Assembly: GCA_014529385.2 (NCBI GenBank) | Contig: CM043944.1 | Coordinates: forward strand, 72,015,384 to 72,074,883 | DNA: 59,500 nt | From: Adiantum capillus-veneris | Taxonomy: Eukaryota > Streptophyta > Polypodiopsida > Polypodiales > Pteridaceae | Reading direction: 5' to 3' | Part shown: positions 1-11,235 of the stretch, in pieces | How positions within the stretch are numbered: position 1 is the stretch's first letter | How the letters are laid out: every line of letters begins with the position of its first letter | Notes under the pieces: generated by a model | What the model was told of the DNA's origin: nothing | The model's input: the letters and a program-made list of their open reading frames with translations, nothing else | The model's database searches: none | Program-made: the position numbers and the translations under genes

Positions 1-210
1 GACACAGGAGCAGAGATCGATGATTCAAGTCCAAGGGCAGTAACTCTTAGCAAGGATGATTGTGATGATGATGATGATGACAAGATGGAGGATGAAGAAT
101 TCGAATATGATGAAGCCAACACATCCATAAACGACAATTCTATTTCTCTCTTTATTAATCTAGGAGCCATGGGCTTAGAATTGGATGACATTTCTTATAG
201 GAATCTTTTG
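1..210 (+). other. Open acidic frame fragment at the window edge
   Basis: Frame 1 is open from base 1 across the junction with the LTR array and would encode about 70 residues, including a run of aspartates (roughly residues 20-26) and many Glu/Asp. The frame stops soon after entering the LTR at 211. Without the LTR insertion it would run into the sequence at 5202 and stop within a few codons. It could be the end of a coding exon or of a gag-like protein that lies outside the window. I do not recognise a family, and the short acidic composition makes chance openness possible. Confidence 0.25.
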
Positions 211-1232
211 TGTCACGCGACACGGGAGAGCGAAATACATTGATAATAAACAAAGAATATACAGAGTACGCAAAGTAAACAAATGGAAATAAAGATTCTG
301 TATGGATACAACTTAATCATTACAAGAAGAGCATAGCTCGTTTCATAACCTCCCGATCACCCCCGAGCTATCTCAATCACACTCTCACTCTCACTCTCAA
401 TCTCAATCTTGTGCACAATCTCAATCGCAATCTCAATCACACTCACACTCTCAATCTCAATCTTGATCTCTTGATGGCAACAACAATCATAATCGAAATC
501 GCAACACGATCACAATCCCAATATCATGACACCCTGCATCATCTACAAAATAACCAAAATAACATACTCGTGCAACCAAATCAACATGGTAATCAACTTC
601 AAACACATTTTGTACCATCATAAAATATTATAATCACTTCTTGATTGGATCAAACAAAAGAGATATTACTTGTGTATATCTGTTTGTAAGCTAACCAGCT
701 GCGGCTTGTAGGTTACCTTGTTGCTGCTGGCAATTTGTTTCTGTCATAACTTGGTCAAACAAACTCAGAACATAGACTTCCAGGTACTCAAAACGACGGG
801 AATAGATTTGGTCTACAAGGAATCGTGAACAGAATTGCGAAAAACGTATTTCTTTGGCTGAAAACGATACTTTTAGGTCGCGACTCCTAAAAACACTATT
901 TTTTTATCTTCACTATTTTTTAAACTTATTTTAAGCCTACCCATGCATTTTAAGCTAAAACACATTGATACTAATAAAAATCTCACTTTTAATTAAGTTT
1001 TTATTATACTGTTCATAGACAGACTATCTGTTGTTCATTAATCTTTATGAAATATGTCTTTGTTGTAGTATTTTAAAAGAAGAGAGTATATTTTCTCCTT
1101 AATATCCTAAACTTATTCATATAAGCTCTATCTAATAGACTATTCAACAATCTTTCAAATCGTGCTAAACGAAAGATATGGTTTACTACATTCTTTTCGA
1201 CTTTAAGAACTTCAAAATTTAGTCCTATTACA
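211..1232 (-). repeat. LTR copy 1 (downstream LTR in transcription sense)
   Basis: This is a 1,022-bp direct repeat of the sequences at 2176-3224 and 4169-5196. It begins TG and ends CA. It contains an imperfect CAATCT/CACTCT hexamer stretch at about 363-466. A target-duplication copy (TTTTG) lies at 206-210, directly outside the LTR. Confidence 0.85.
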
Positions 1233-2175
1233 TTCTCCCCTTATCAAAATTAACTCTGTCCTCAAAGTTGGAAAGAGGGTTTTTCAACATATAAAACATC
1301 AAATTCAATGTAAGCAGCATCTTTTACATGATACATTTCACTTAACGAAAATTTCAAGAAGAATCCTACTTCTAAGCTGTCTAACTCTACAATCAAATCG
1401 GTTTCTAGTTTTTTTTTAATTCATATCTTTTCTTTAGAACAAGATTATCTAAATAAATATATTTCGTTGGCATTCTCACAAAATTTGATATTTCAAAGAG
1501 GAATTTACAAATACACACAAGCAATCATGATAATACAAATAATTCTTATGTAAACAAAATTTCTTCTCAACCATCTCTCTTGATTTCTCAGTTTAATTTT
1601 AGGTTTAATTTCTCAACCAGATTAGAGAATAATAATCAATGTGTACTACTCGAATCAATTAAGAAATTCAATTTCAAATCTTAAATTGTATGCATGACTT
1701 TGATCATAGAAGCTTTCAAATGATGTATCAAATACATAAAGCATCATAAAGAAGAGTTAGATGACTTACCTTTATCATCCGCATCGTCAATAGTCTCCAA
1801 TTCAACCATCTTCATACATATTTCCTTATCAATGACTTTCTTCGGGCATTTGAAAGTCTGATGGCCTTACTCTTTTTGAAACTTGATTGATCTCGCAGCT
1901 TCTCCCGCATCGTCATCGTCTTTATCATCGTTCCTTTTTCGTTTCTTCTTCTTTGATCCTTCATCTCTTGGAGACGACGATAGACCGTTTCCATGTTTAA
2001 CTTTCATCTTCTCCTCCACTTTGTCTTCCTGCACCAGCTATTCTCTTTCCTTTATCCGCTTCCTCATATCTGTTAAGATCTTCATTGAGCCATCGAATAA
2101 TATCCTCTTGTTCCTTCAATCACTGGTGATATGCTTCCATTGCTACCGCAGGATTGAAACCGCTCTGATACCACT
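1233..2175 (-). pseudogene. gag remnant interior 1 (zinc-knuckle fragment)
   Basis: Read on the minus strand from the primer-binding site, the interior gives a start MEAYHQ, then a Lys/Arg/Asp-rich stretch, then a broken zinc-knuckle tail (GHQTFKCPKK) just after a stop codon. This is the usual order of a gypsy gag C-terminus (charged linker, then CCHC). No protease, reverse transcriptase or integrase follows; the interior ends at a polypurine-like AAGGGGAGAA before the next LTR. It is an internally deleted, non-coding remnant with in-frame stops. Confidence 0.6.
2162..2173 (-). other. Primer-binding site, tRNA-iMet type
   Basis: The minus strand reads TGGTATCAGAGC two bases after the end of the LTR at 2176. 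This 12-mer is the classic plant primer-binding site complementary to initiator tRNA-Met. The same motif occurs at 4155-4166, and with one change at 45884-45895. Confidence 0.85.
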
Positions 2176-3224
2176 TGTCACGCGACTCGGGAGAGCGAAA
2201 TACATTGATAATAAACAAAGAATATACAGAGTACGCAGAGTAAACAAATGGAAATAAAGAGTCTGTATGGATACAAAGTAATCATTACAAGAAGAGCATA
2301 GCTCGTTTCATAACCTCCCGACCACCCCCGAGCTATCTCAATCACACTCTCACTCTCACTCTCAATCTCAATCTTGTGCACAATCTCAATCTCAATCTCA
2401 ATCACACTCTCACTCTCAATCTCAATCACAATCACACTCTCAATCTCAATCTTGATCTCTTGATGGCAACAACAATCATAATCGAAATCGCAACACGATC
2501 ACAATCCCAATATCATGACACCCTGCATCGTCTACAAAATAACCAAAATAACATACTCGTGCAACCAAATCAACATGGTAATCAAATTCAAAACATCATT
2601 TTATACCATCATAAAATATTATAATCACTTCTTGATTGGATCAAACAAAAGAGATATTACTTGTGTATATCTGTTTGTAAGCTAACCAGCTGCTGCTTGT
2701 AGGTTACCCTGTTGCTGCTGGCAATTTGTTTCTGTCATAACTTGGTCAAACGAACTCTGAACATAGACTTCCAGGTACTCAAAACGACGGGAATAAATCC
2801 GGTCTACAAGGCATCGTGAGCAGAATTGCGAAAAACGTATTTCTTTGGTTGAAAACGCTACTTTTAGGTCGCGACTCCTAAAAACACTATTTTTGGATCT
2901 CCACTACTTTTTTAACTTATTTTAAGTCTACCCAAACATTTTCAGCTAAAACACATTCATACTAATAAAAATCTCAGTTTTAATTACGTTTTTATTATAA
3001 TGTTCATAGACAGACTATTTGTTGTTCATTAATCTTTATGAAATATGTCTTTGGTGTAGTATTTGAAAAGAAGAGAGTATATTTTCTTTCTTAATATCTT
3101 AACCTCATGCATATAAGCTCTATCTAATAGACTATTCAACAATCTTTCAAATCGTGCTAAACGAAAGATATGGTTTACTACATTCTTTTCGACTTTAAGA
3201 ACTTCAAAATTTAGTCCTATTACA
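2176..3224 (-). repeat. LTR copy 2 (shared, central)
   Basis: This 1,049-bp LTR acts as 5' LTR for interior 1 and as 3' LTR for interior 2. Its hexamer stretch (about 2336-2450) is longer than in copy 1. The segmental duplication that reappears at 44760 begins inside this LTR at 3029. Confidence 0.85.
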
Positions 3225-4168
3225 TTCTCTCCTTATCAAAATTAACTATGTCCTCAGAGTTGGAAAGAGGGGTTTTCAACATATAAAACATCAAATTCAA
3301 TGTAAGAAGCATCTTTTACATGATACATTTCACTTAACGAAAATTTCAAGAAGAAACCTACTTCTAAGCTGTGTAACTCTACAATCAAATCGGTTTCTAG
3401 TTTTTTTTTTATTCATATCTTTTCTTTACAACAAGATTATCTAAATAAATATATTTCGTTGGCAATCTCACAAATTTTGATATTTCAAAGAGGAATTTAC
3501 AAGTACACACAAGTAATCATGATAATACAAATAATTCTTATGTAAACAAAATTTCTTCTCAACCATCCCTCTTGATTTCTCAGTTTAATTTTAGGTTTAA
3601 TTTCTCAGCCAGATTAGAGGACAATAATCAATGTGTACTACTCAAATCAATTAAGAAATTCAATTTCAAATCTTAAATTTTATGCATCACTTTGATCATA
3701 GAAGCTTTCAAATGATGAATCAAATACTAATAAAGCATCATAAAGAAGAGTTAGATGACTTACCTTTATCATCCGTATCGTCAATAGTCTCCAATTCAAC
3801 CATCTTTGTACATATTTCCTTATCAATGGCTTTGTTCGGGCATTTGAAAGTCTGATGGCCTTACTCTTCTTGAAACTTGATTGATCTCGCATCTTCTCCC
3901 GCATCGTCATCGTCTTGATCATCGCTCCTCTTTCGTTTCTTCTTCTTTGATCCTTCATCTCTTGGAGACGGCGATGGACCGTTTCCATGTTTAACTTTCA
4001 TCTTCTCCCCCACTTTGTCTTCCTGCACTAGCTATTCTTATCCTTTATCCGCATCCTCATATCTGGTAAGATCTTCATTGAGCCATTGAATAATCTCCTC
4101 TTGTTCCTTCAATCACTGGTGATATGCTTCCATTGCTACCGCAGGATTGAAACCGCTCTGATACCACT
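3225..4168 (-). pseudogene. gag remnant interior 2
   Basis: It is a near copy of the interior at 1233-2175, with the same primer-binding site complement (4155-4166), charged gag linker and broken zinc-knuckle region. It carries single-base differences and a slightly different open stretch (minus-strand frame 3680-3988). No enzyme domains are visible. Confidence 0.6.
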
Positions 4169-5196
4169 TGTCACACGACACGTGAGAGCGAAATACATTG
4201 ATAATAAACAAAGAATATACAGAGTACGCAGAGTAAACAAATGGAAATAAAGAGTCTGTATGGATACAAAGTAATCATTACAAGAAGAGCATAGCTCATT
4301 TCATAACCTCCCGACCACCCATGAGCTATCTCAATGACACTCTCACTCTCACTCTCAATCTCAATCTCAATCACACTCTCACTCTCAATCTCAATCACAA
4401 TCACACTCTCAATCTCAATCTTGATCTCTTGAGGGCAACAACGATCATAATCGAAATCGCAACACGATCACAATCCCAATATCATGACACCCTGTATCGT
4501 TTACAAAATAGCCAAAAGAACATACTCGTGCAACCAAATCAAATTCAAAACATCATTTTGTACCATCATAAAATATTATAATCACTTCTTGATTGGATCA
4601 AACAAAAGAGATATTACCTGTGTATATCTGTTTGTAAGCTAACCGGCTGCTGCTTATAGGTTACCGGCTTGTTGCTGCTGGCAATTTGTTTCTGTCATAA
4701 CTTGGTCAAACGAACTCAGAACATAGACTTCCAGGTACTCAAAACGACGGGAATAAGTGTGGTCTACAAGGCAACATGAACTAAATTGTGAAAAACGTCT
4801 TTCTTTGGCTGAAAACGCTACTTTTAGGTCGCGACTCCTAAAAACACTATTTTTGGATCTCCACTACTTTTTAAACTTATTTTAAGCCTACCCATGCATT
4901 TTAAGCTAAAACACATAAATATAACACATTCATACTAATAAAAATCTCAGTTTTAATTCGTTTTTATTATATTGTTCATAGACAAACTATCTGTTGTTCA
5001 TTAGTCTTTATGAAATATGACTTTGGTGTAGTATTTGAAAAGAAGAGAGTATATTTTCTCTCTTAATACCTTAAACTCATTCATATAAGCTCTATCTAAT
5101 AGACTATTCAACAATCTTTCAAATCGTGCTAAACGAAAGATATGGCTTACTACATTCTTTTCGACTTTAAGAACTTCAAAATTTAGTCCTATTACA
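4169..5196 (-). repeat. LTR copy 3 (upstream LTR in transcription sense)
   Basis: This is a 1,028-bp LTR ending TTACA and followed directly by the second TTTTG target copy (5197-5201). The same LTR-flank junction (TTACA then TTTTGGAAGATG) occurs at 46983-46999, so the insertion predates the segmental duplication. Confidence 0.85.
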
Positions 5197-6306
5197 TTTT
5201 GGAAGATGATTCATAAAGATTTAGTATACTTTATGTTGTGGAAATTTATTTTTGTGTCGTCCATTTATCTCTCTCTCTAATTTTGTGAGGAATGCTAATC
5301 AAGTGAGAGTGATTAATTTAAATGATAACAAAATATCTATAATTTATTGAAACAATATTTATTAGTAAAAAGTAGAAAATGCTTTGCATTTTTTAAAGAA
5401 GCGTTGATATTATAAAGTGTTATGGGTGCAAGAGGAGCTAGCATTTTGTAATGTGCACATTGCTGCAAGATAGCATTTGCAGAAACTAACATAAGTGCTA
5501 CCATCTCGTAAAATGTGGTCACACTTCACTGTATCATCCCCATGCCTCGACAAAAGATATCGTCCATGTTTGGCTTCTCATCTCTGATAGTGTTTTCTTT
5601 ACATGGAGGTGTCTACACAAATTTAGCACCTGAAGAAACTAACATAGTTGCTACCATCTGGTAAAATGTGGGCAAGATTAACTCTATCATCCCCATGTTT
5701 CAACAAAAGATGTCCTCCCTATTTAACTTTTCATCTGTGACAATGCTTGTTTTACATGGAGGCCATGCATAACTTTAAGATGGAGCAATCTTTTTGTAGT
5801 TTCATGTTAGCTATTGTTTTATGCTTAAATATTATTTTTCTCATATTATTGAGTTTTTATATAGTGTTCTTTAAATTTTTTTGACAAGCATTGTAGAGGG
5901 TAACATCAAATATTGAATGTTTAAGTGAGTAACCTGGGTTATTGAAATTTTATATTGTGTTCTTTAGTTTTTTTTTCACAAGCAAAGTAGAGGGAAAGAC
6001 CAAAATTTAAATGTTTAAACGCCTATTTGGGTTAAGTAATAGACACTGTAATATCCAAGGCTATAATAGTGGTAATAGATACGGTAATCAACAAGATAAT
6101 AAATGTGGTAATATTTGAAATACAACCCCTCCCTCCCTTTCACTTCCTTGTCCAACCCTTTTTGGACTCTCCCTCTAGAAAACACGGTAAAAGGCCGCGG
6201 TAAATGTATTGATATTTTCATAGTGGATGTGCATTGTTCTTCTAAATTTTTCTTTAGGGCAAAGCATGCTAGATAATGCATTCATATCTTTATGAGGGAT
6301 GATGTG
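5197..6306. repeat. Duplicated flank, copy 1 (no gene seen)
   Basis: This 1.1-kb AT-rich stretch matches 46988-48101 almost throughout, with single-base changes and small indels. Homology stops abruptly after GAGGGATGATGTG (6306 versus 48101). Two local near-repeats (CTAACATA..GTGCTACCATCT at about 5487 and 5639) suggest an older internal duplication. I see no coding frame that resembles a known protein. Confidence 0.7.
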
Positions 6307-6665
6307 ATGCACTTAGCTTTGTATCGCTATGAACACAATAACAATTTTAATACTATCTCTATTAATTTATGCCACTTAACTTTTTCTCTAACCAAAACTA
6401 TACAACATTTCTAAATGTATTACCCTCTCAAGCAGTGCATTGTCGTCGTTGCCGAGCCTCTCAGGCAGTGAGTGCATTGTCGTCGTTTCCTTTAATGCTA
6501 GATGGTAAACATATGTCCTTTATATTCTATAGTTGTCATATATCAAGGCCCACCAAGCAAGACTAGTTTGAAAACCTTTTTGTTTATTTTACATTCTTAT
6601 AACTTCGTGTCATGGACGTGCAGTTTGACGTATTATCTACGAGTACAGCAGGCCACCTTCGACGG

Positions 6666-6706
<41 letters not shown>

Positions 6707-6759
6707 CTCCCCTTCATCTCACTTGGCATTTAGCCTTCATCTCGCAGAGAGAGACACGT
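6307..6759. other. Intergenic stretch with (CT)n tract
   Basis: No gene is seen. It contains a 36-bp (CT)n microsatellite at 6667-6702. A 28-bp motif at 6611-6638 (CATGGACGTGCAGTTTGACG and following) nearly matches 11016-11043, just upstream of the PLAT-like gene, so this may be a scrap of a duplicated promoter region. Confidence 0.4.
6667..6702. repeat. (CT)n microsatellite
   Basis: A 36-bp CT run just upstream of the LTR at 6760. Frames with Ser-Leu repeats across it are artefacts. Confidence 0.9.
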
Positions 6760-7107
6760 TGACAGAAGAAAGCCGGAGTGGGGCACCTCTATAGCAATGC
6801 TTCTCTGCTAGTTTGAACTTCCAACAAATACGACCAAAACACTACTTATCTCAACTAGCACACACCGACTGGGATAAAAAAACAATCTCACAGCATGAAA
6901 CTACAACACTCGCCAACCAGGTTGAGAGGGAAACATACCAAGTGCATACTAAGATGCTTCCTCTTTGATCTTACCGTGTCTTGCAAAATCACATTTGCAG
7001 AGCTTCTTCCATGCAACTCAGCTGTCAGGATGCATTGAGATGCTGCTCTTTCAACCGCTTAAGATCAGCATCATCCAAAATTGAGCTTGGGATCTCCTAT
7101 GTGATCA
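6760..7107 (-). repeat. 3' LTR of the gag-only element
   Basis: It is near identical to 10444-10797 over the whole length with scattered substitutions and small indels. Both copies are followed on the plus strand by GAGCCC, which may mean the LTR border is a few bases further out than TG..CA rules suggest. Confidence 0.7.
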
Positions 7108-7558
7108 GAGCCCTTGCACCTAGAGGTCGCCATCATCTCTGATGTTCTCCCTCTTTGTCAAGTCTTACCACAGCCCCTCAGGTCACAAAACTGTCCCCCT
7201 TGAGTCTGCTTGCCCACTTGCCCCAAAGTTGGCCGCTTCCTCTCAGCTCACAGCTCTCCTGTGGTTATCAAAAACGTTTTTTATTTATCTGCTCTTGCAC
7301 ACAAAGGGGAGGCTCGCTCCATCCTTCTCACCATCGCACAACACACACTGCTGCCCTGTCGATTTTGCAACCCCTCTACCATCTGGACCCGCCAGCACGG
7401 GAAGCACTTAGAGGAGAAAAAAACGCAGGCCAGCTACATCACCACCCTCGGCCACGATCTTCTTCTTTTCCTGGTGCGCCTCCCATTCCCAACACGCTCC
7501 CCTGTCTGTGGCTTCTCGATCCTCCACTTGCCTATATCGGCATCCCTCTGTAGTCACC
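7108..7558. other. GC-richer interior stretch, no recognisable gene
   Basis: Several overlapping plus-strand frames are open here, but none resembles a known family and their frames conflict. It lies between the 3' LTR of the gag-only element and the copia-type LTR and may be the untranslated 3' region of the former. Confidence 0.3.
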
Positions 7559-7760
7559 TGTTGGAAATAAGCCGCAAGCCTTTGTCACGTCAGCATGACG
7601 TTTGTAATCTTAGTCGTACCTCTATTAATAGAGGTCTCAAACCTGAATAACGTGAGCGGTTGTATCTTTCCACGTGCGTCTCTTGGTAACCGCCTCCTGC
7701 ACTAGCACATCTCTGTGTGTGTGTATGCACAATGTAGAGCAGCACCTCTAATTTTCTACA
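7559..7760 (+). repeat. Copia-type LTR candidate (single copy in window)
   Basis: This 202-bp segment begins TGTTGGAAATAA and ends TTTTCTACA (TG..CA), and is followed immediately by TGGTATCACGAGG, which matches the first eight bases of the tRNA-iMet primer-binding site. TGTTGGA starts are common in plant copia LTRs. No partner LTR occurs in the window, so it is a truncated element or a fragment. Confidence 0.5.
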
Positions 7761-8208
7761 TGGTATCACGAGGAGGTTCGATCAGGGAGGAGGACCCGTT
7801 TGCTGACCCTCTTCTGGCCTCCCAATTCTTTGAAGATGCCACAAATTGGACGCTTCTTCCAACCAATTTCAGCGCTGCAGATAACTTTCAAGCCCTGCAA
7901 GCCTCAATGAACCCTGACACCTCTGACCCTGCAAGACTTGAGCAAGCGTGAATCTGCAAGCCAGCCTCTGACTCCCCAAACGACCAAGGTGAGCAAGCTG
8001 CTGAATCAAAACAAACTACGGCCTCTGATCCCACACTTGGACAAGCCACGAACGCCTCTGAACCCGTTGAGCCTGGTCAAGCAAATCAATCAATAAGGAA
8101 TGTTGCCTCTGAACCCGCTGAGCCTGGTCAAGCAAATCAATCAATAAGGAATGTCGCCTCTGACCCGCAAGTTGTTGGGCAAGCTGCCAGTGCTACCAAA
8201 ATACAGTA
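7761..8208 (+). pseudogene. Frame after the copia-type primer site, low-complexity Ala/Ser/Pro/Gln-rich
   Basis: The frame starts within the primer-site region, is broken by a TGA at 7949-7951, and ends at a TAA about 8206-8208. The second part contains a 17-residue unit (ASEPVEPGQANQSIRNV) repeated twice as a 51-bp direct repeat (8054-8155). It does not look like a copia gag. It may be a captured or de novo frame carried by a short non-autonomous copia-like element. I do not recognise a function. Confidence 0.3.
8054..8155 (+). repeat. 51-bp tandem duplication
   Basis: Two adjacent 51-bp copies, starting GCCTCTGAACCCG at 8054 and 8105, differ at one or two bases. The unit length is a multiple of three, so the frame is kept. 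Confidence 0.85.
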
Positions 8209-8691
8209 AACTTTATTTCTGCTTTACACGCAAGTCAATTATTTCGTAATCACTTTTGCTTCCTTGATTTTCAAGAAGCATACACAATGGTTCCCCTACT
8301 GGAAGAAGACGAAGAAAAAGATGAGGCTACGAATGAAGATGATGTACAAGTGTTTGATCCGGGGGTCCTTACAGCAAGGAGTTGCTCCCTCCCCAACTTC
8401 ATCTTCCTATTTCCTTGAAAACCCTCCACTTCTCTCCATCGACATCCTTCAACTACATGCCTACAAGTGGGAGAGCCTCAATCATAAGCTCTTCACCATC
8501 TGACCCTCAACCTTTCCTTTACGGCCATGGAAAAGCAAAAACTCCTTCCAACCATGGGCTCTCACGATCTAAAGCGGAATTCCTTGTACCTCTACAGGTT
8601 CCTTCCTCTTCCCTGGATGTCTCTTTCCTTCGACAACCTTCCTCCACACCCATATTGACAAACCACACCAGCACCCGCCTGGGTCAAATGG

Positions 8692-10341
8692 CTAGAGTGT
8701 AAATGGTCCACACATACTCCCAAAAAGTATAGATTGGCCCTTGTTAAACACAAAATTCTTGCAATGTGCCCAAGGATACACTAGCATACTCCAAGCTCCA
8801 TGAGGAGAAAAGCATGTCATGTCAGCAGCGTAGGGAGACACATTTTCTTCTTGAACATGTGTATAAACCATTACTCTCTTGCCAGACATTATTTCCTTAT
8901 CGGCCTTCATAGTTTCTCTACTTGCATATATGCCTATCTGTGTCTCCTCAGCAAAAGGATGCACCAAACCCCCTATGTCCATATCAGTGATGGTACTTTC
9001 TCTGAGCTTATTCTCTGAACCAAGCAGAAGATCTTCCGTAAGAGCATCAACGCTATGAGCTTCCCTCAACAAATTCTGTATTTTCTTAGCCTCTCTCTGA
9101 ATTTTTAGATTTCACAACCTCTCTTGTACCTTTTGGACATAATTGCTGATATACAAGTCATCTTCCATCACCGGTTCATCGAAGCCCTAGGCATCCTCAT
9201 CATCAACAACCGTATCCATACATTGCATCCAAGAAGAGCTGACAACTGCATGAATATCAAAACCTTTACATGCGGGGCTATGGTGCCCACAACCGGGTTC
9301 AAGAGCTTCCTTGTCAAATGAAAAAAGTTTCTCATCTATAGACACTACTTCAAAGTGATCATCACATGCATCACCAAGAGCACCATGGATTTGCTTGCAA
9401 TCATTAGTGTTAGCAAGTGGTAAAGATTTTGCAACATAACTCAAAGAGGCTGATTCGTAAATTTCAAAACTTTTTGTATCTACTTCTAGGCATGTATCTT
9501 TATTCTGATCAGAGGATTCCACAACATGCTTCCGTCTATTGCATACATAGATTTCAACAGGCCATTTTTGTTTCAATGATCTGATGTCCCTCATGAATGG
9601 AGAAAGGTCAAACACCATAGACTCATCGCATGAGAAATATCCATCAGGAATTGCTTCATCAAGTGAGACACCATCAGATAAAGTATCAGATGTCAAGTCC
9701 ACACTACCACCTTCAGATTCACATTCACTACTATATCCACTCTCAGAATTTTCATCAACATTCATCCTACATGAAACACTCATGCTGAAAGGATCTCTCA
9801 TTGCATGATTCATAGGAAAATTGTTCTCCACATACAAGTCATTTACCTCATAAGCAAAAGATTCCAGCCCACTTTGCACCGCTTTTCCAAACTCATTTTG
9901 TACTCATTCAAAAGCAACGACAACAGACCTTTCTATTGCATCTTGAGACTTTGGCAACCTCCAGTAACACATCAGTAGTGAAAACTTCAAAGCCAACCAA
10001 CTCTGGCGCCAATCTTCTACCCGTGCAATCCAAGATTTTATGCATTCCTTATCTGTACCATAAAAGTATCGAGAATGCATGGCTGGCACCTCAAGCTCCA
10101 CATAATGCTTCAGCAACGCAACCTTCATCAATTGCCAGCTGTACTGCACATGTATGGGAAGACTATTATAAAATTGCATAGCATCTTCACACAAGCTCTC
10201 ATACATAAAATCATCCCTTTCCTCATCATCATACATGCCAAGCTCCAAAAGTAAATCATCAGCCAAAGGCACCCATGCTTCTACATCTTCGTCTTTCCTT
10301 CCACAAAAGCAATATACATGATAGACCTCACTTGTATCCAT
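8692..10341 (-). pseudogene. gag-like polyprotein of the LTR element, one frame with three stops
   Basis: An ATG at 10341 opens a minus-strand frame that runs about 550 codons to 8692 without any frameshift. It is interrupted by TGA 9904-9906, TAG 9187-9189 and TGA 9112-9114. The first 145 residues resemble retrotransposon gag: residues around 65-110 have the pattern YNSLP..VQYSW..MK.ALLKHY. The middle is acidic and Ser-rich, the end is unrecognised. There is no zinc knuckle or protease. Its place directly after the leader of the 10444 LTR fits gag. The TAG and the second TGA are explained by C-to-T changes in CAG and CGA; the first TGA could come from CGA or TGG. Confidence 0.5.
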
Positions 10342-10443
10342 TTGAAATCTTGATTACCCTTTGCGCTTTTGAATATGTAACCACCTCCCAAATCTCTATC
10401 TGAAGGTACTCAAACTAGCTCCACAGTGGCGGCACCAAAAACA

Positions 10444-10797
10444 TGACAGAAGAAAGCCAGAGCGGGGCACCTCTATAGCAATGATGCTTCTCTGCCAGTT
10501 TGAACTTCCAACAAATACGACCAAAACACTACTTATCTCAATTTACAAGCACACACCGACTAGGATAAAAAAACAATCTCACAGCATGAAACTACAACAC
10601 TCGCCAACCAAGTTGAGAGGAAAACAAACCAAGTGCATACTAAGATCCTTCCTCTTTGATCTTACCGTGTCCTGCAAAATCACATTGCGAAGCTTCTTAC
10701 ATGCAACTCAGCTGTCAGCACGCATTGAGATGCTGCTCTTTCAACCGCTTAAGATCAGCATCCTCCAAAATTGAGCTTGGTATCTCCTCTGTGATCA
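10444..10797 (-). repeat. 5' LTR of the gag-only element
   Basis: This 354-bp direct repeat of 6760-7107 has the leader with a primer-site-like TTTTTGGTGCCGCCACTG adjacent on the minus strand (about 10424-10443). Confidence 0.7.
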
Positions 10798-10822
10798 GAG
10801 CCCAGAGTAGTCGACAATCCAT

Positions 10823-10960
10823 GTGAAAAGCATGTAAAATTATATTTTAGGGGTAGCGGAGAACAAACGGGGTCAGGCGCTGCTGCAGCTGCAAGACCTC
10901 GACAGCGCCATAGCCTGGGGGGCAGGCGGGCGATGGCCATGGCCTTGCGACGTGGATAAT

Positions 10961-10998
<38 letters not shown>
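10823..10998. repeat. Dispersed repeat with (CT)n end, copy 1
   Basis: It starts TGAAAAGCATGTAAAATTAT and resembles 55332-55526, where the same blocks occur in the same order (GTAAAATTAT, a GGGGTCA block, CTCGACAG.GCC.TAGC, GGCGGGC, then (CT)n). Here the (CT)n tract is 10963-10996. It may be part of an old element or promoter-type repeat. Confidence 0.5.
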
Positions 10999-11000
<2 letters not shown>

Positions 11001-11130
11001 CAGCAAGCTTTGTGCCATGGACGTGCAGCTTGACGTGGTATTGTCTAAATAAATATAGCACGTTCCAGAATGCGGGCCAGGCTGGTCCCAACTGGAACTT
11101 GGCCAGGCTGGTCGACCTAACGGTCAGCTC

Positions 11131-11137
11131 TTATAAA
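11131..11137 (+). promoter_or_regulatory. TATA box of the PLAT-like gene
   Basis: TTATAAA lies 99 bp before the ATG at 11236, in GC-richer sequence than its surroundings. The distance allows a 5' untranslated region of about 70 bp. The upstream 28-bp motif at 11016-11043 also occurs at 6611-6638. Confidence 0.45.
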
Positions 11138-11235
11138 TCTCGGGCGCTCCTTCCTAATTAAAGCAGAGTACTACAGTCATCTGACGTTGTATAACTACAA
11201 CTCCTCTGCCATACTCCTCCTCTGCAGAAACAACC

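Larger units (their letters stand above)
211..5196 (-). mobile_element. Three-LTR Ty3/gypsy-type non-autonomous element (tandem array) with TTTTG target duplication
   Basis: Order on the plus strand is LTR (211-1232), interior (1233-2175), LTR (2176-3224), interior (3225-4168), LTR (4169-5196). Each LTR starts TGTCAC and ends TTACA on the plus strand. Next to the left edge of LTRs 2 and 3 lies the complement of a tRNA-iMet type primer-binding site (TGGTATCAGAGC), and next to the right edge of LTRs 1 and 2 the complement of a polypurine tract. Transcription is therefore on the minus strand. The outermost five bases on both sides are TTTTG (206-210 and 5197-5201), so the whole tri-LTR array is bounded by one target-site duplication. 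The interiors are only 0.94 kb and hold gag remnants, so the element depends on others for enzymes. Confidence 0.85.
6760..10797 (-). mobile_element. Minus-strand LTR retroelement with gag-like ORF only
   Basis: Direct repeats 6760-7107 (348 bp) and 10444-10797 (354 bp) both begin TGACAGAAG and end GTGATCA on the plus strand, so each has TG..CA ends. The minus strand just inside the 10444 LTR reads TTTTTGGTGCCGCCACTG, which resembles the leader and primer-site region of plant gypsy elements and fixes the minus-strand orientation. The only long frame is gag-like, and no polymerase is present. A plus-strand copia-type LTR has landed inside. I could not find matching target duplications. Confidence 0.65.

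Noticed and set aside
411-623. Asn/Leu/His-rich frames in the LTRs (also 2376-2624, 4321-4581, 46102-46356 and antisense frames)
   Set aside because: They come from the CAATCT hexamer stretch, vary between copies and lie inside LTRs.
6015-6281. Tyr-rich minus-strand frame conserved at 47810-48076
   Set aside because: It is conserved because the DNA is duplicated; composition and lack of any family match do not support a gene.
7142-7650. Three overlapping plus-strand frames of 89-146 codons
   Set aside because: They conflict in frame, have no recognised motif, and cross the start of the copia-type LTR.
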